Below the pieces are notes generated by a model. The model saw only the letters and a program-made list of their open reading frames with translations, made no database searches and had not been told where the DNA came from. From the NCBI GenBank assembly GCA_037893245.1, contig JBAIAA010000808.1, positions 744,001 through 808,000 on the forward strand: 64,000 bases of DNA, given 5' to 3'. Source of the stretch: Crossaster papposus (lineage: Eukaryota; Echinodermata; Asteroidea; Velatida; Solasteridae). The translations under genes and the position numbers were made by a program. Shown in pieces: positions 11,197 through 23,840 of this stretch (the stretch's first letter is position 1; each line of letters begins with the position of its first letter).

Positions 11197-13303
11197 GATA
11201 TACTCTATATCTGTCTTCTACCTCTGCTGTTCCTTCTGAGCATGCTGAGTGAGGTGTAGATCAGACACGTGGATATACTCTATATATGTCTTCTACCTAT
11301 GCTGTTCCTTCTGAGCAGGCTGAGTGAGAGACGTGGATATACTCCATCTCTGTCTTCTACCTCTGCTGTTCCTTCTGAGCAGGCTGAGTGAGACACGTGG
11401 ATATACTCTATCTCTGTATTCTACCTCTGCTGTTCCTTCTGAGCAGGCTGAGTGAGACACATGGATATACTCTATCTCTGTATTCTACATCTGCTGTTCC
11501 TTTTGAGCAGGCTGAGTGACGTGTAGATCAGACACTTGGATATACTCCATCTCTGTCTTCTACCTCTGCTGTTCCTTCTGAGCAGGCTGAGTGAGGTGTA
11601 TATCAGACACGTGGATATACTCTATCTCTGTCTTCTACCTCTGATGTTCCTTCTGAGCAGGCTGAGTGAGGTGTAGATCAGACACGTGGATATACTCTAT
11701 CTCTGTCTTCTACCTCTGCTGTTCCTTCTGTGCAGGCTGACTGAGGTGTAGATCAGACACGTGGATATCCTCTATCTCTGTATTCTACCTCTGCTGTTCC
11801 TTCTGAGCAGGCTGAGTGAGACACGTGGATATAGTCTATCTCTGTCTTCTACCTATGCTGTTCCTTCTGAGCAGGCTAAGTGAGGTGTAGACGAGACACG
11901 TCGATATACTCTATCTCTGTCTTCTACATCTGCTGTTCCTTCTGAGCAGGCTGATTGAGGTGTAGATCAGACACGTGGATATACTCTATCTCTGTCTTCT
12001 ACCTCTGCTGTTCATTCTGAGCAGGCTGAGTGAGACACGTGGATATACTCTATCTCTGTCTTCTACCTCTGCTGTTCCTTCTGAGCAGGCTGAGTGAGGT
12101 GTAGATCGGACACGTCGATATACTCTATCTCTGTCTTCTACCTCTGATGTTCCTTCTGAGCAGGCTGAGTGAGGTGTAGATCAGACACGTGGATATACTC
12201 TATCTCTGTCTTCTACCTCTGCTGTTCCTTCTGAGCAGGCTGAGTGAGACACGTGGATATACTCTATATCTGTCTTCTACCTCTGCTGTTCCTTCTGAGC
12301 AGGCTGATTGAGGTGTAGATCAGACACGTCGATATACTCTATCTCTGTCTTCTACCTCTGCTGTTTCTTCTGAGCAGGCTGAGTGAGGTGTAGATCAGAC
12401 ACGTGGATATACTCTATATCTGTCTTCTACATCTGCTGTTCCTCCTGAGCAGGCTGAATGAGACACGTGGATATACTCTATCTCTGTCTTCTACCTCTGC
12501 TGTTCCTTTTGAGCAGGCTGACTGAGGTGTAGAACAGACACGTGGATATACTCTATCTCTGTCTTCTATCTCTGCTGTTCCTTCTGAGCAGGCTGAGTGA
12601 GACACGTGGATATACTATATCTCCGTCTTCTACCTCTGCTGTTCCTTCTGAGCAGGCTGAGTGAGGTGTAGATCAGACACGTGGATATACTCTATCTCTG
12701 TATTCTATCTCTGGTGTTCCTTCTGAGCAGGCTGAGTGAGACACGTGGATATACTATATCTCCGTCTTCTACCTCTGCTGTTCCTTCTGAGCATGCTGAG
12801 TGGGGTGTAGATCAGACACGTGGATATACTCTATATATGTCTTCTACCTCTGCTGTTCCTTCTGAGCAGGCTGAGTGAGACACGTGGATATACTCTATCT
12901 CTGTCTTCTACCTCTGCTGTTCCTTCTGAGCAGGCTGAGTGAGACACGTGGATATACTCCATCTCTGTATTCTACATCTGCTGTTCCTTTTGAGCAGGCT
13001 GAGTGAGGTGTAGATCAGACACGTGGATATACTCCATCTCTGTCTTCTACCTCTGCTGTTCCTTCTGATCAGGCTGAGTGAGGTGTAGATCAGACACGTG
13101 GATATACTCTATCTCTGTCTTCTACCTCTGATGTTCCTTCTGAGCAGGCTGAGTGAGAGACGTGGATATACTCTATCTCTGTCTTCTACCTCTGCTGTTC
13201 CTTCTGAGCAGGCTGAGTGAGACACATGGATATACTCTATCTCTGTATTCTACATCTGCTGTTCCTTCTGAGCAGGCTGAGTGAGGTGTATATCACACAC
13301 GTG
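11197..13303 (+). repeat. 2107-bp higher-order repeat, copy 1
   Basis: Thirty monomers (17 L plus 13 S). The GATATC monomer at about 11763 returns at about 13870 and 15977, giving the 2107-bp period. Copy 1 has the ordinary TCTACC near 11710 where copies 2 and 3 share TTCCACC, so copies 2 and 3 are the closer pair. Confidence 0.87.
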
Positions 13304-15410
13304 GATATACTCTATATCTGTCTTCTACCTCTGCTGTTCCTTCTGAGCATGCTGAGTGAGGTGTAGATCAGACACGTGGATATACTCTATATATGTCTTC
13401 TACCTATGCTGTTCCTTCTGAGCAGGCTGAGTGAGAGACGTGGATATACTCCATCTCTGTCTTCTACCTCTGCTGTTCCTTCTGAGCAGGCTGAGTGAGA
13501 CACGTGGATATACTCTATCTCTGTATTCTACCTCTGCTGTTCCTTCTGAGCAGGCTGAGTGAGACACATGGATATACTCTATCTCTGTATTCTACATCTG
13601 CTGTTCCTTTTGAGCAGGCTGAGTGACGTGTAGATCAGACACTTGGATATACTCCATCTCTGTCTTCTACCTCTGCTGTTCCTTCTGAGCAGGCTGAGTG
13701 AGGTGTATATCAGACACGTGGATATACTCTATCTCTGTCTTCTACCTCTGATGTTCCTTCTGAGCAGGCTGAGTGAGGTGTAGATCAGACACGTGGATAT
13801 ACTCTATCTCTGTCTTCCACCTCTGCTGTTCATTCTGTGCAGGCTGACTGAGGTGTAGATCAGACACGTGGATATCCTCTATCTCTGTATTCTACCTCTG
13901 CTGTTCCTTCTGAGCAGGCTGAGTGAGACACGTGGATATAGTCTATCTCTGTCTTCTACCTATGCTGTTCCTTCTGAGCAGGCTAAGTGAGGTGTAGATG
14001 AGACACGTCGATATACTCTATCTCTGTCTTCTACATCTGCTGTTCCTTCTGAGCAGGCTGAGTGAGGTGTAGATCAGACACGTGGATATACTCTATCTCT
14101 GTCTTCTACCTCTGCTGTTCATTCTGAGCAGGCTGAGTGAGACACGTGGATATACTCTATCTCTGTCTTCTACCTCTGCTGTTCCTTCTGAGCAGGCTGA
14201 GTGAGGTGTAGATCGGACACGTCGATATACTCTATCTCTGTCTTCTACCTCTGATGTTCCTTCTGAGCAGGCTGAGTGAGGTGTAGATCAGACACGTGGA
14301 TATACTCTATCTCTGTCTTCTACCTCTGCTGTTCCTTCTGAGCAGGCTGAGTGAGACACGTGGATATACTCTATATCTGTCTTCTACCTCTGCTGTTCCT
14401 TCTGAGCAGGCTGATTGAGGTGTAGATCAGACACGTCGATATACTCTATCTCTGTCTTCTACCTCTGCTGTTTCTTCTGAGCAGGCTGAGTGAGGTGTAG
14501 ATCAGACACGTGGATATACTCTATATCTGTCTTCTACATCTGCTGTTCCTCCTGAGCAGGCTGAATGAGACACGTGGATATACTCTATCTCTGTCTTCTA
14601 CCTCTGCTGTTCCTTTTGAGCAGGCTGACTGAGGTGTAGAACAGACACGTGGATATACTCTATCTCTGTCTTCTACCTCTGCTGTTCCTTCTGAGCAGGC
14701 TGAGTGAGACACGTGGATATACTATATCTCCGTCTTCTACCTCTGCTGTTCCTTCTGAGCAGGCTGAGTGAGGTGTAGATCAGACACGTGGATATACTCT
14801 ATCTCTGTATTATATCTCTGGTGTTCCTTCTGAGCAGGCTGAGTGAGACACGTGGATATACTATATCTCCGTCTTCTACCTCTGCTGTTCCTTCTGAGCA
14901 TGCTGAGTGGGGTGTAGATCAGACACGTGGATATACTCTATATATGTCTTCTACCTCTGCTGTTCCTTCTGAGCAGGCTGAGTGAGACACGTGGATATAC
15001 TCTATCTCTGTCTTCTACCTCTGCTGTTCCTTCTGAGCAGGCTGAGTGAGACACGTGGATATACTCCATCTCTGTATTCTACATCTGCTGTTCCTTTTGA
15101 GCAGGCTGAGTGAGGTGTAGATCAGACACGTGGATATACTCCATCTCTGTCTTCTACCTCTGCTGTTCCTTCTGATCAGGCTGAGTGAGGTGTAGATCAG
15201 ACACGTGGATATACTCTATCTCTGTCTTCTACCTCTGATGTTCCTTCTGAGCAGGCTGAGTGAGAGACGTGGATATACTCTATCTCTGTCTTCTACCTCT
15301 GCTGTTCCTTCTGAGCAGGCTGAGTGAGACACGTGGATATACTCTATCTCTGTATTCTACATCTGCTGTTCCTTCTGAGCAGGCTGAGTGAGGTGTATAT
15401 CACACACGTG
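13304..15410 (+). repeat. 2107-bp higher-order repeat, copy 2
   Basis: Matches copy 1 at an offset of 2107 and copy 3 at the same offset. The variant TATCACACAC, which comes just before the copy at 13291, recurs at 15398, so the duplication of copy 2 includes this junction. A TGTATTATATC variant near 14808 is private to this copy. Confidence 0.87.
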
Positions 15411-16475
15411 GATATACTCTATATCTGTCTTCTACCTCTGCTGTTCCTTCTGAGCATGCTGAGTGAGGTGTAGATCAGACACGTGGATATACTCTATATA
15501 TGTCTTCTACCTATGCTGTTCCTTCTGAGCAGGCTGAGTGAGAGACGTGGATATACTCCATCTCTGTCTTCTACCTCTGCTGTTCCTTCTGAGCAGGCTG
15601 AGTGAGACACGTGGATATACTCTATCTCTGTATTCTACCTCTGCTGTTCCTTCTGAGCAGGCTGAGTGAGACACATGGATATACTCTATCTCTGTATTCT
15701 ACATCTGCTGTTCCTTTTGAGCAGGCTGAGTGACGTGTAGATCAGACACTTGGATATACTCCATCTCTGTCTTCTACCTCTGCTGTTCCTTCTGAGCAGG
15801 CTGAGTGAGGTGTATATCAGACACGTGGATATACTCTATCTCTGTCTTCTACCTCTGATGTTCCTTCTGAGCAGGCTGAGTGAGGTGTAGATCAGACACG
15901 TGGATATACTCTATCTCTGTCTTCCACCTCTGCTGTTCATTCTGTGCAGGCTGACTGAGGTGTAGATCAGACACGTGGATATCCTCTATCTCTGTATTCT
16001 ACCTCTGCTGTTCCTTCTGAGCAGGCTGAGTGAGACACGTGGATATAGTCTATCTCTGTCTTCTACCTATGCTGTTCCTTCTGAGCAGGCTAAGTGAGGT
16101 GTAGATGAGACACGTCGATATACTCTATCTCTGTCTTCTACATCTGCTGTTCCTTCTGAGCAGGCTGAGTGAGGTGTAGATCAGACACGTGGATATACTC
16201 TATCTCTGTCTTCTACCTCTGCTGTTCATTCTGAGCAGGCTGAGTGAGACACGTGGATATACTCTATCTCTGTCTTCTACCTCTGCTGTTCCTTCTGAGC
16301 AGGCTGAGTGAGGTGTAGATCGGACACGTCGATATACTCTATCTCTGTCTTCTACCTCTGATGTTCCTTCTGAGCAGGCTGAGTGAGGTGTAGATCAGAC
16401 ACGTGGATATACTCTATCTCTGTCTTCTACCTCTGCTGTTCCTTCTGAGCAGGCTGAGTTAGACACGTGGATATA
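15411..16475 (+). repeat. 2107-bp higher-order repeat, partial copy 3
   Basis: Matches 13304 onward for about 1065 bp, sharing the TTCCACC and CATTCTGTGC variants (near 15922-15947) with copy 2. It stops near 16475 at a GAGTTAGACACG junction and switches to a TATATCTCCG monomer. Confidence 0.85.
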
Positions 16476-17169
16476 CTATATCTCCGTCTTCTACCTCTGC
16501 TGTTCCTTCTGAGCAGGCTGAGTGAGGTGTAGATCAGACACGTGGATATACTCTATCTCTGTATTCTATCTCTGCTGTTCCTTCTGAGCAGGCTGAGTGA
16601 GACACGTGGATATACTCTATCTCTGTCTTCTACCTCTGCTGTTCCTTCTAAACAGGCTGAGTGAGGTGTAGATCAGACACGTGGATATACTCTATATCTG
16701 TCTTCTACCTCTGCTGTTCCTTCTGAGCATGCTGAGTGAGGTGTAGATCAGACACGTGGATATACTCTATATATGTCTTCTACCTCTGCTGTTCCTTCTG
16801 AGCAGGCTGAGTGAGACACGTGGATATACTCTATCTCTGTCTTCTACCTCTGCTGTTCCTTCTGAGCAGGCTGAGTGAGACACGTGGATATACTCCATCT
16901 CTGTATTCTACATCTGCTGTTCCTTTTGAGCAGGCTGAGTGAGGTGTAGATCAGACACGTGGATATACTCCATCTCTGTCTTCTACCTCTGCTGTTCCTT
17001 CTGAGCAGGCTGAGTGAGAGACGTGGATATACTCTATCTCTGTCTTCTACCTCTGCTGTTCCTTCTGAGCAGGCTGAGTGAGACACGTGGATATACTCTA
17101 TCTCTGTATTATACATCTGCTGTTCCTTCTGAGCAGGCTGAGTGAGGTGTAGATCAGACACGTGGATAT
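16476..17169 (+). repeat. Array segment, partly copied at 25.3 kb
   Basis: Monomers in mixed register, including the CTAAAC, GCATGC, TATATATG series near 16645-16775. From about 16778 the sequence matches 25281 onward at an offset of 8503; the offset becomes 8578 further on because the distant copy has one extra 75-bp monomer. Confidence 0.72.
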
Positions 17170-19493
17170 ACTCTATCTCTGTCTTCTACCTCTGCTGTTT
17201 CTTCTGAGCAGGCTGAGTGAGACACGTGGATATACTCTATCTCTGTCTTCTACCTATGCTGTTCCTTCTGAGCAGGCTGAGTGAGGTGTAGAAGAGACAC
17301 GTCGATATACTCTATCTCTGTCTTCTACATCTGCTGTTCCTTCTGAGCAGGCTGAGTGAGGTGTAGATCAGACACGTGGATATACTCTATCTCTGTCTTC
17401 TACCTCTGCTGTTCCTTCTGAGCAAGCTGAGTGAGACACGTGGATATACTCTATCTCTGTCTTCTACCTCTGCTGTTCCTTCTGAGAAGGCTGAGTGAGG
17501 TGTAGATCAGACACGTCGATATACTCTATCTCTGTCTTCTACCTCTGATGTTCCTTCTGAGCAGGCTGAGTGAGGTGTAGATCAGACACGTGGATATACT
17601 CTATCTCTGTCTTCTACCTCTGCTGTTCCTTCTGAGCAGGCTGAGTGAGACACGTGGATATACTCTATCTCTGTCTTCTAGCTCTGCTGTTCCTTCTGAG
17701 CAGGCTGAGTGAGGTGTAGATCAGACACGTGGATATACTCTATCTCTGTCTTCTACCTCTGCTGTTCCTTCTGAGCATGCTGAGTGAGGTGTAGATCAGA
17801 CACGTGGATATACTCTATATATGTCTTCTACCTCTGCTGTTCCTTCTGATCAGGCTGAGTGAGACACGTGGATATACTCTATCTCTGTCTTCTACCTCTG
17901 CTGTTCCTTCTGAGCAGGCTGAGTGAGACACGTGGATATACTCCATCTCTGTATTCTACATCTGCTGTTCCTTTTGAGCAGGCTGAGTGAGGTGTAGATC
18001 AGACACGTGGATATACTCCATCTCTGTCTTCTACCTCTGCTGTTCCTTCTGAGCAGGCTGATTGAGGTGTAGATCAGACACGTGGATATACTCTATCTCT
18101 GTCTTCTACCTCTGATGTTCCTTCTGAGCAGGCTGAGTGAGGTGTAGATCAGACACGTGGATATACTATATCTCTGTCTTCTACCTATGCTGTTCCTTCT
18201 GAGCAGGCTGAGTGAGAGACGTGGATATACTCTATCTGTGTCTTCTACCTCTCCTGTTCCTTCTGAGCAGGCTGAGTGAGACACGTGGATATACTCTATC
18301 TCTGTATTCTACATCTGCTGTTCCTTCTGAGCAGGCTGAGTGAGGTGTAGATCAGACACGTGGATATACTCTATCTCTGTCTTCTACCTCTGCTGTTCCT
18401 TCTGTGCAGGCTGACTGAGGTGTAGATCAGACACGTGGATATCCTCTATCTCTGTATTCTACCTCTGCTGTTCCTTCTGAGCAGGCTGAGTGAGACACGT
18501 GGATATACTCTATCTCTGTCTTCTACCTATGCTGTTCCTTCTGAGCAGGCTGAGTGAGGTGTAGATGAGACACGTCGATATACTCTATCTCTGTCTTCTA
18601 CATCTGCTGTTCCTTCTGAGCAGGCTGAGTGAGGTGTAGATCAGACACGTGGATATACTCTATCTCTGTCTTCTACCTCTGCTGTTCCTTCTGAGCAAGC
18701 TGAGTGAGACACGTGGATATACTCTATCTCTGTCTTCTACCTCTGCTGTTCCTTCTGAGAAGGCTGAGTGGGGTGTAGATCAGACACGTCGATATACTCT
18801 ATCTCTGTCTTCTACCTCTGATGTTCCTTCTGAGCAGGCTGAGTGAGGTGTAGATCAGACACGTGGATATACTCTATCTCTGTCTTCTACCTCTGCTGTT
18901 CCTTCTGAGCAGGCTGAGTGAGACACGTGGATATACTCTATCTCTGTCTTCTACCTCTGCTGTTCCTTCTGAGCAGGCTGAGTGAGGTGTAGATCAGACA
19001 CGTGGATATACTCTATCTCTGTCTTCTACCTCTGCTGTTGCTTCTGAGCAGGCTGAGTGAGACACGTGGATATACTCTATCTCTGTCTTCTACCTCTGCT
19101 GTTACTTCTGAGCAGGCTGAGTGAGGTGTAGATCAGACACGTCGATATACTCTATCTCTGTCTTCTACCTCTGCTGTTCCTTCTGAGCAGGCTGAGTGAG
19201 GTGTAGATCAGACACGTGGATATACTCTATCTCTGTCTTCTACCTCTGCTTTTCCTTCTGAGCAGGCTGAGTGAGGTGTAGATCAGACACGTGGATATAC
19301 TCTATCTCTGTCTTCTACATCTGCTGTTCCTTCTGAGCAGGCTGAATGAGACACGTGGATATACTCTATCTCTGTCTTCTACCTCTGCTGTTCCTTTTGA
19401 GCAGGCTGACTGAGGTGTAGAACAGACACGTGGATATACTCTATCTCTGTCTTCTACCTCTGCTGTTCCTTCTGAGCAGGCTGAGTGAGACAC
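17170..19493 (+). repeat. Block F, copy 1 (about 2.3 kb)
   Basis: First of five copies of a block recognised by the linker variant GTAGAAGAGACACG (here at about 17288), a rare TCTAGCTCTG monomer near 17678, CTCTCCTG near 18250 and GAGAAGGCTG near 17485 and 18757. It matches 25748-28071 at an offset of 8578. Private changes include GTGGGGTGTAG near 18770. Confidence 0.82.
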
Positions 19494-20739
19494 TTGGATA
19501 TACTATATCTCCGTCTTCTACCTCTGCTGTTCCTTCTGAGCAGGCTGAGTGAGGTGTAGATCAGACACGTGGATATACTCTATCTCTGTATTCTATCTCT
19601 GCTGTTCCTTCTGAGCAGGCTGAGTGAGACACGTGGATATACTCTATCTCTGTCTTCTACCTCTGCTGTTCCTTCTAAACAGGCTGAGTGAGGTGTAGAT
19701 CAGACACGTGGATATACTCTATATCTGTATTCTACCTCTGCTGTTCCTTCTGAGCATGCTGAGTGAGGTGTAGATCAGACACGTGGATATACTCTATATA
19801 TGTCTTCTACCTCTGCTGTTCCTTCTGAGTAGGCTGAATGAGAGACGTGGATATACTCTATCTCTGTCTTCTACCTCTGCTGTTCCTTCTGAGCAGGCTG
19901 AGTGAGACACGTGGATATACTCTATCTCTGTCTTCTACCTCTGCTGTTCCTTCTAAACAGGCTGAGTGAGGTGTAGATCAGACACGTGGATATACTCTAT
20001 ATCTGTCTTCTACCTCTGCTGTTCCTTCTGAGCATGCTGAGTGAGGTGTAGATCAGACACGTGGATATACTCTATATATGTCTTCTACCTCTGCTGTTCC
20101 TTCTGAGTAGGCTGAGTGAGAGACGTGGATATACTCTATCTCTGTCTTCTACCTCTGCTGTTCCTTCTGAGCAGGCTGAGTGAGACACGTGGATGTACTA
20201 TATCTCTGTATTCTACATCTGCTGTTCCTTTTTAGCAGGCTGAGTGAGGTGTAGATCAGACACTTGGATATACTCCATCTCTGACTTTTACCTCTGCTGT
20301 TCCTTCTGAGCATGCTGAGTGAGGTGTAGATCAGACACGTGGATATACTCTATATATGTCTTCTACCTCTGCTGTTCCTTCTGAGCAGGCTGAGTGAGAC
20401 ACGTGGATATACTCTATCTCTGTCTTCTACCTCTGCTGTTCCTTCTGAGCAGGCTGAGTGAGACACGTGGATATACTCCATCTCTGTATTCTACATCTGC
20501 TGTTCCTTTTGAGCAGGCTGAGTGAGGTGTAGATCAGACACGTGGATATACTCCATCTCTGTCTTCTACCTCTGCTGTTCCTTCTGAGCAGGCTGAGTGA
20601 GGTGTAGATCAGACACGTGGATATACTCTATCTCTGTCTTCTACCTCTGATGTTCCTTCTGAGCAGGCTGAGTGAGGTGTAGATCAGACACGTGGATATA
20701 CTATATCTCTGTCTTCTACCTATGCTGTTCCTTCTGAGC
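19494..20739 (+). repeat. Array segment also found at 31.05-31.96 kb
   Basis: From about 19494 to 20410 it matches 31046-31960 at an offset of 11552, including GAGTAGGCTGAATGAGAG near 19830 and the CTGACTT variant near 20283. The series CTAAAC, GCATGC, TATATATG occurs twice (near 19675-19800 and 19955-20090). From 20290 on, the sequence instead follows 17755 onward at an offset of 2535. Confidence 0.75.
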
Positions 20740-21723
20740 AGGCTGAGTGAGAGACGTGGATATACTCTATCTGTGTCTTCTACCTCTGCTGTTCCTTCTG
20801 AGCAGGCTGAGTGAGACACGTGGATATACTCTATCTCTGTATTCTACATCTGCTGTTCCTTCTGAGCAGGCTGAGTGAGGTGTAGATCAGACACGTGGAT
20901 ATACTCTATCTCTGTCTTCTACCTCTGCTGTTCCTTCTGTGCAGGCTGACTGAGGTGTAGATCAGACACGTGGATATCCTCTATCTCTGTATTCTACCTC
21001 TGCTGTTCCTTCTGAGCAGGCTGAGTGAGACACGTGGATATACTCTATCTCTGTCTTCTACCTATGCTGTTCCTTCTGAGCAGGCTGAGTGAGGTGTAGA
21101 TGAGACACGTCGATATACTCTATCTCTGTCTTCTACATCTGCTGTTCCTTCTGAGCAGGCTGAGTGAGGTGTAGATCAGACACGTGGATATACTCTATCT
21201 CTGTCTTCTACCTCTGCTGTTCCTTCTGAGCAAGCTGAGTGAGACACGTGGATATACTCTATCTCTGTCTTCTACCTCTGCTGTTCCTTTTGAGCAGGCT
21301 GACTGAGGTGTAGAACAGACACGTGGATATACTCTATCTCTGTCTTCTACCTCTGCTGTTCCTTCTGAGCAGGCTGAGTGAGACACTTGGATATACTATA
21401 TCTCCGTCTTCTACCTCTGCTGTTCCTTCTGAGCAGGCTGAGTGAGGTGTAGATCAGACACGTGGATATACTCTATCTCTGTATTCTATCTCTGCTGTTC
21501 CTTCTGACCAGGCTGAGTGAGACACGTGGATATACTCTATCTCTGTCTTCTACCTCTGCTGTTCCTTCTAAACAGGCTGAGTGAGGTTTAGATCAGACAC
21601 GTGGATATACTCTATATCTGTATTCTACCTCTGCTGTTCCTTCTGAGCATGCTGAGTGAGGTGTAGATCAGACACGTGGATATACTCTATATATGTCTTC
21701 TACCTCTGCTGTTCCCTCTGAGT
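20740..21723 (+). repeat. 984-bp higher-order repeat, copy 1
   Basis: Fourteen monomers (8 L plus 6 S) repeated directly in the next segment. Landmarks are GATATC near 20973, the GTAGATGAGACACGTCG linker near 21103, AGCAAGCTG near 21230 and a GGTTTAGATC linker near 21586. Confidence 0.8.
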
Positions 21724-22630
21724 AGGCTGAATGAGAGACGTGGATATACTCTATCTCTGTCTTCTACCTCTGCTGTTCCTTCTGAGCAGGCTGAGTGAGA
21801 CACGTGGATATACTCTATCTCTGTATTCTACATCTGCTGTTCCTTCTGAGCAGGCTGAGTGAGGTGTAGATCAGACACGTGGATATACTCTATCTCTGTC
21901 TTCTACCTCTGCTGTTCCTTCTGCGCAGGCTGACTGAGGTGTAGATCAGACACGTGGATATCCTCTATCTCTGTATTCTACCTCTGCTGTTCCTTCTGAG
22001 CAGGCTGAGTGAGACACGTGGATATACTCTATCTCTGTCTTCTACCTATGCTGTTCCTTCTGAGCAGGCTGAGTGAGGTGTAGATGAGACACGTCGATAT
22101 ACTCTATCTCTGTCTTCTACATCTGTTGTTCCTTCTGAGCAGGCTGAGTGAGGTGTAGATCAGACACGTGGATATACTCTATCTCTGTCTTCTACCTCTG
22201 CTGTTCCTTCTGAGCAAGCTGAGTGAGACACGTGGATATACTCTATCTCTGTCTTCTACCTCTGCTGTTCCTTTTGAGCAGGCTGACTGAGGTGTAGAAC
22301 AGACACGTGGATATATTCTATCTCTGTCTTCTACCTCTGCTGTTCCTTCTGAGCAGGCTGAGTGAGACACTTGGATATACTATATCTCCGTTTTCTACCT
22401 CTGCTGTTCCTTCTGAGCAGGCTGAGTGAGGTGTAGATCAGACACGTGGATATACTCTATCTCTGTATTCTATCTCTGCTGTTCCTTCTGACCAGGCTGA
22501 GTGAGACACGTGGATATACTCTATCTCTGTCTTCTACCTCTGCTGTTCCTTCTAAACAGGCTGAGTGAGGTTTAGATCAGACACGTGGATATACTCTATA
22601 TCTGTATTCTACCTCTGCTGTTCCTTCTGA
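21724..22630 (+). repeat. 984-bp higher-order repeat, copy 2 (truncated)
   Basis: Follows copy 1 at an offset of 984 until about 22630, then skips the GCATGC and TATATATG monomers present in copy 1 and resumes at GAGTAGGCTGAATG. Single-base changes include CTGCGCAGG near 21921 and CCGTTTTCT near 22387. Confidence 0.78.
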
Positions 22631-23840
22631 GTAGGCTGAATGAGAGACGTGGATATACTCTATCTCTGTCTTCTACCTCTGCTGTTCCTTCTGAGCAGGC
22701 TGAGTGAGACACGTGGATATACTCTATCTCTGTCTTCTACCTCTGCTGTTCCTTCTAAACAGGCTGAGTGAGGTGTAGATCAGACACGTGGATATACTCT
22801 ATATCTGTCTTTTACCTCTGCTGTTCCTTCTGAGCATGCTGAGTGAGGTGTAGATCAGACACGTGGATATACTCTATATATGTCTTCTACCTCTGCTGTT
22901 CCTTCTGAGTAGGCTGAGTGAGAGACGTGGATATACTCTATCTCTGTCTTCTACCTCTGCTGTTCCTTCTGAGCAGGCTGAGTGAGACACGTGGATGTAC
23001 TCTAGCTCTGTATTCTACATCTGCTGTTCCTTTTTAGCAGGCTGAGTGAGGTGTAGATCAGACACTTGGATATACTCCATCTCTGACTTCTACATCTGCT
23101 GTTCCTTCAGAGCATGCTGAGTGAGGTGTAGATCAGACACGTGGATATACTCCATCTCTGTCTTCTACCTCTGCTGTTCCTTCTGAGCAGGCTGAGTGAG
23201 GTGTATTTCAGACACGTGGATATACTCTATCTCTGTCTTCTACCTCTGATGTTCCTTCTGAGCAGGCTGAGTGAGGTGTAGATCAGACACGTGGATATAC
23301 TATATCTCTGTCTTCTACCTATGCTGTTCCTTCTGAGCAGGCTGACTGAGAGACGTGGATATACTCTATCTCTGTCTTCTACCTCTGCTGTTCCTTCTGA
23401 GCAGGCTGAGTGAGACACGTGGATGTACTCTATCTCTGTATTCTACATCTGCTGTTCCTTTTTAGCAGGCTGAGTGAGGTGTAGATCAGACACTTGGATA
23501 TACTCCATCTCTGACTTCTACCTCTGCTGTTCCTTCTGTGCAGGCTGACTGAGGTGTAGATCAGACACGTGGATATCCTCTATCTCTGTATTCTACCTCT
23601 GCTGTTCCTTCTGAGCAGGCTGAGTGAGACACGTGGATATACTCTATCTCTGTCTTCTACCTATGCTGTTCCTTCTGAGCAGGCTGAGTGAGGTGTAGAT
23701 GAGACACGTCGATATACTCTATCTCTGTCTTCTACATCTGTTGTTCCTTCTGAGCAGGCTGAGTGAGGTGTAGATCAGACACGTGGATATACTCTATCTC
23801 TGTCTTCTACCTCTGCTGTTCCTTCTGAGCAAGCTGAGTG
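22301..23840 (+). repeat. 1540-bp higher-order repeat, copy 1
   Basis: Twenty-two monomers (12 L plus 10 S). It starts at the rare GGATATATTCTATC monomer (near 22310), which recurs near 23850. It overlaps the tail of the 984-bp pair, so an earlier duplication was partly re-duplicated. It carries the CTTTTTAGCAGG and CTCTAGCTCTG variants near 23000. Confidence 0.8.

Noticed and set aside
16844-17161. The longest open frame in the window, 105 codons on the minus strand
   Set aside because: It is a chance run over monomers whose S/L order happens to avoid stops, and the related segment at 25347-25589 is already shorter because of a single change. The low-complexity product follows the repeat.
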